From assembly GCA_002449785.1 (NCBI GenBank), contig DJXP01000030.1, forward strand, positions 3,959 to 39,964: a stretch of 36,006 nt of DNA. The letters are read 5' to 3'. Under the pieces are notes generated by a model. The model worked only from the letters and a program-made list of their open reading frames with translations, searched no databases and was not told the DNA's origin. This stretch comes from Clostridiales bacterium UBA7001. GTDB taxonomy: Bacteria; Bacillota; Clostridia; TANB77; CAG-508. Positions 33,768 to 36,006 of this stretch are shown piece by piece (position 1 is the first letter of the stretch; every line of letters starts with the position of its first letter). Both the position numbers and the translations under genes were made by a program.

Positions 33768-34523
33768 CTATAGTTTATCATACTCTTCATTAGTTACAGG
33801 TTCACACCACTCATTTGAAGCATTTTCTCCTGGTATTTCAACTGCAATATGGCTAAACCATGAATTAGACTTAGCTCCATGCCAATGTTTTACATTTGCA
33901 GGAATTACAACAATATCTCCTAGCTTTAGACTTCTTGGCTCTTTTCCTTCTTCTTGATACCATCCTTCTCCTTCAACACATATTAAAACTTGACCTCCAC
34001 CTTTACTTGAATGATGAATATGCCAATTATTTCTACATCTTGGTTCAAAAGTAACATTTGCAAAAGCCACACCAGATTCAGTTTTATCTAACATTTTCAA
34101 GTAAGAGTTACCAACAAAATACTCAGCATAATTTACATTTGGCTGCCCCATACCGAAAGCTCCGCCATGTGTTGTTCCTTTATCTGTATTATTTTTTTGT
34201 ATTTCATCTGCATATACTTCTTTTACAAGATTAAAAACTGCCCAAGCGTTTGACCATCCACTATAGAATGCTGCATGTGTTACAATTTCAACCATTTCTG
34301 ATAAAGTAATGCCATTCTTCTTAGCATTTAATATATGATATTTTAAGGAATTATCAACTAATCCTTTTCCCATAAAAACACATATTGTTACTAAACTTCT
34401 GTCTCTTAAAGATAGTTTATCTTCTCTTGACCATACCTCTCCAAATAATATATCATCATTTAATTCTGCAAATTTTTCTGCGAAATTTCCTAATTGATCA
34501 TGTCCTGCTGTTTGTTTAACCAT
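33768..34523 (-). CDS. carboxymuconolactone decarboxylase-cupin fusion protein
   Basis: 251 aa. The N-terminal half is a gamma-carboxymuconolactone decarboxylase/AhpD-like all-alpha domain (SLRDRSLVTICVFMGKG, HILNAKKNGITLSEMVEIVTHAAFYSGW). The C-terminal half is a cupin with metal ligands NWHIHHSS, GGGQVLICVEGEGWYQ and VKHWHGA. This two-domain form is common in anaerobes and is often described as a quercetin-dioxygenase-like or peroxidase-like protein; the true reaction is unknown. The AhpD Cys-x-x-Cys is absent, so it is not a classical peroxidase. AAGGGGG precedes the ATG. The next gene upstream (34573) may be in the same unit. Confidence 0.9.
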   Translation of the reverse strand: MVKQTAGHDQLGNFAEKFAELNDDILFGEVWSREDKLSLRDRSLVTICVFMGKGLVDNSLKYHILNAKKNGITLSEMVEIVTHAAFYSGWSNAWAVFNLVKEVYADEIQKNNTDKGTTHGGAFGMGQPNVNYAEYFVGNSYLKMLDKTESGVAFANVTFEPRCRNNWHIHHSSKGGGQVLICVEGEGWYQEEGKEPRSLKLGDIVVIPANVKHWHGAKSNSWFSHIAVEIPGENASNEWCEPVTNEEYDKL

Positions 34524-34572
34524 TTTATTATCCCCCTTATAAATTATTTATATTAAACAATCATTCGTTAAA

Positions 34573-34974
34573 CTATTTAGTTTCTTTTAATTTAGATAAA
34601 TTCTTTGATAAACTTATTATATTTATTGGTATTTCAATTAGTTTGTTATCTACCGCAACATAGTTTATTATTTCTATATTGCTTATATCAATAGCATTTT
34701 CTAACTCTTTTATAACATAATGAAGTTGCACACAATGAGGAGATTTATCGACTGTAGCAAATACAATCTTTTTTATTTTTCCTCTTGCTACCATGCCTAT
34801 AATCTTTGTAACAACCATATTCAAATGCTCTTTTTCCAAACATACATCATAAATATTACTAGATATTTTTTCCAATTCTTTATATGCTTCTGGTTGCATT
34901 CTATCTAAGCAACTTCCAACAATTATCATTATTTCTTGAATATCAAAACAATTTGTTTTTAATAAATCTTTCAT
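34573..34974 (-). CDS. conserved small protein of unknown function (SPHCVQLHY motif)
   Basis: 133 aa, soluble, mixed alpha/beta. The middle contains KIKKIVFATVDKSPHCVQLHYVIKELEN, with a Cys/His pair that might bind metal or be redox active. A second Cys lies in VGSCLDRM and another in YDVCLEKE. I do not recognise the family. AAGGAGG lies directly ahead of the ATG. It is 50 bases upstream of the CMD-cupin gene on the same strand, so the two may be co-expressed; a redox or stress role is speculation from that neighbour. Confidence 0.7.
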   Translation of the reverse strand: MKDLLKTNCFDIQEIMIIVGSCLDRMQPEAYKELEKISSNIYDVCLEKEHLNMVVTKIIGMVARGKIKKIVFATVDKSPHCVQLHYVIKELENAIDISNIEIINYVAVDNKLIEIPINIISLSKNLSKLKETK

Positions 34975-35022
34975 AAATCCTCCTTAAAATTATGGTTATA
35001 AGTCTTTTTTATTGTATAGCAA

Positions 35023-35051
35023 AAGGAGCAAATTTTCAATATCTGCTCCTT
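35023..35051 (-). terminator. terminator-like hairpin
   Basis: 8-bp stem AAGGAGCA / TGCTCCTT around a 13-base loop, followed on the minus strand by TTTTGC. The T run is short and the hairpin may lie within decayed coding sequence, so it is only a moderate call. Confidence 0.5.
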
Positions 35052-35105
35052 CAGAAATAGTGTCAATTTTTTCGAGTAATTTTTATAAAAGAATTATCCC
35101 ACAAC

Positions 35106-35233
35106 TTAAACTCTATACAGTTGTTCCATTTTACATATATAAAATACTATTCTTGGTTCTTCGATTCTACCTTTTTGTAAATGTACATGATCTTCATCTG
35201 CTATTACATGTATCGCTTCAACTTTTTCTAATT
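35106..35233 (-). mobile_element. ISLre2-type transposase remnant
   Basis: The minus-strand frame reads LEKVEAIHVIADEDHVHLQK, then GRIEEPRIVFYICKMEQLYRV and a stop. The A-D-E-D-H-V-x-L-Q block is the catalytic-Asp segment of ISLre2 (UPF0236) transposases as I know them. Both flanks of the gene are missing and no terminal inverted repeats are recognisable. It marks past insertion-sequence activity in this region. Confidence 0.65.
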
Positions 35234-35519
35234 AATTAAATTGCTTATCATATTTTGAGTTTTTATAATATCTTGCAAACCATTGATATTATTAACTTTT
35301 ACCGCAACAATTCTTATATTCTTACCACTTCCACACGTATGAAAAAACTTGTAATAATTTTTCTATTTACTGACAAATTGTAATTTTTTGTTCTAATACT
35401 TGTTTACAATTCCAAAATCTTATAAACAAGTTAGAAAGATTTTACTTGTTCTGAATATCATAATCTTCCGAACTTTATGATAAATTCAGTTTATCATATT
35501 CTAATATTCATTTAAAATT

Positions 35520-36006
35520 CTATTTTAAATTTTTTCTTATAAATTCTTCTATTTTACCAAATGGTATAATATCTTTTTGGTCATACAAATCACAATGTGA
35601 AGCACCTTCTATTGAAAGGAATTCCTTATTATTTGCATATTTACTATCTTTAATCATATTTTCATAAGCATCTTTTCCAAAATAATATGAATGCGCTTTA
35701 TCTCCATGCACTATCATTACTGCATTTCTTATTTCTTTTGAATAATAGAATAATCTTGTATTTAAAAGTGATGTTCCTGCTGTAATATTCCATCCTCCAT
35801 TAGAATTCAAACTTCTCTTATGGTATCCACGAGGAGTTTTATAATATGCATAGTAATCTTTTACAAACCCAGGAGCATCTTCTGGTAATGGGTCTATTAC
35901 ACCACCTCCAAGTTTATATTCTCCTGCTTTAAAATCTTCTGTTCTTTGATTATTTATTGCTACTCTTTTATTATATCTTGCTTCTTCACTATCTTCTTCA
36001 TCAAAA
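35520..36006 (-). CDS. alpha/beta hydrolase (YcjY-like), 5' part beyond the window
   Basis: The frame is open from the right edge to TAG at 35520: at least 161 codons of the C-terminal part. Visible are GGGVIDPLPEDAPGFVKDYYAYYKTPRGYHKR, NGGWNITAGTSLLNTRLFYYS, the acid-bearing strand VMIVHGDKAHSYYFGKDAYENM and the His segment GASHCDLYDQKDIIPF. The internal ATG at 35810 is not the start. These residues match the cap and C-terminal half of YcjY/DLH-type hydrolases; the nucleophile lies outside the window. Its last 108 bases are copied at 27176-27283. Confidence 0.85.
   Translation of the reverse strand, partial: FDEEDSEEARYNKRVAINNQRTEDFKAGEYKLGGGVIDPLPEDAPGFVKDYYAYYKTPRGYHKRSLNSNGGWNITAGTSLLNTRLFYYSKEIRNAVMIVHGDKAHSYYFGKDAYENMIKDSKYANNKEFLSIEGASHCDLYDQKDIIPFGKIEEFIRKNLK

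Larger units (their letters stand above)
34975..35519. other. gene-poor stretch with decayed pieces
   Basis: It holds a terminator-like hairpin (35023-35051), a transposase remnant (35106-35233) and, on the minus strand at about 35230-35335, an open stretch with CGSGKNIRIVAVKVNN that I cannot assign. On the minus strand at about 35000-35080 a frame reads LLEKIDTISEGADIENLLLL and may be the end of another lost gene. No intact gene is visible. Confidence 0.5.

Noticed and set aside
35012..35239. Plus-strand ORF of 75 codons
   Set aside because: It lies opposite the transposase remnant, which has a recognisable motif on the minus strand; the plus-strand peptide resembles nothing and has no ribosome binding site.

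Overview
The window looks like very low-GC, spore-forming Clostridia (Bacillota). Codon use is AT-rich, ribosome binding sites are strong and of the AGGAGG/GGAG type, there is a yabP-yabQ-divIC sporulation/division block, and one protein has an LPXTG cell-wall anchor. prfB is present and the stop codons are used normally, so the code is standard. Every gene I accept lies on the minus strand, so transcription runs from high to low coordinates. No tRNA, rRNA or CRISPR array is visible.

Layout, left to right. 0.2-4.2 kb: a truncated RBBP9/YdeN-type hydrolase, a MazG-type pyrophosphohydrolase, an HD-domain hydrolase, cardiolipin synthase and a small membrane-anchored protein. 4.3-11.3 kb: two secreted Ig-like or low-complexity proteins, a nearly identical but internally deleted copy of the end of an ABC gene, and an asymmetric heterodimeric ABC exporter. 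One secreted gene ends at an in-frame TAA, beyond which an intact Big_2 Ig domain continues in the same frame. 11.3-20.2 kb is the conserved core: rho, divIC, yabQ, yabP, lysC, a Wzz/tyrosine-kinase/PHP-phosphatase trio that regulates exopolysaccharide, prfB (without the usual programmed frameshift) and class II aldolase. 20.3-24.9 kb: an LPXTG surface protein, a second MazG-like enzyme, and an overlapping three-gene operon (alpha/beta hydrolase, condensation-fold acyltransferase, membrane protein).

24.9-36 kb is plastic accessory DNA. A MATE transporter gene carries a one-base frameshift and then runs, through a nine-A run, toward a cytidylate-kinase-like domain that has no start codon of its own. 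A structured, terminator-like leader precedes it and may be a guanidine-IV (mepA-type) riboswitch. Further on are a chimeric scar joining a DUF3737 fragment to a copy of the end of the hydrolase gene at 35.5 kb, a broken membrane gene joined to an Ig-like lipoprotein fragment, a trypsin-like protease cut off after its catalytic His, an AAA ATPase frameshifted in its Walker A motif, a CMD-cupin fusion protein and an ISLre2-type transposase remnant.

Two of the frameshifts are the same event, a G inserted into + strand TCC^A, so either read error or a common mutational cause must be considered. The best candidates for new biology are the possible MATE-cytidylate kinase fusion with its leader RNA, the nonsense-split Ig protein, and the acyltransferase/hydrolase/membrane operon. 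Domain names are from memory of the families; no database search was run.
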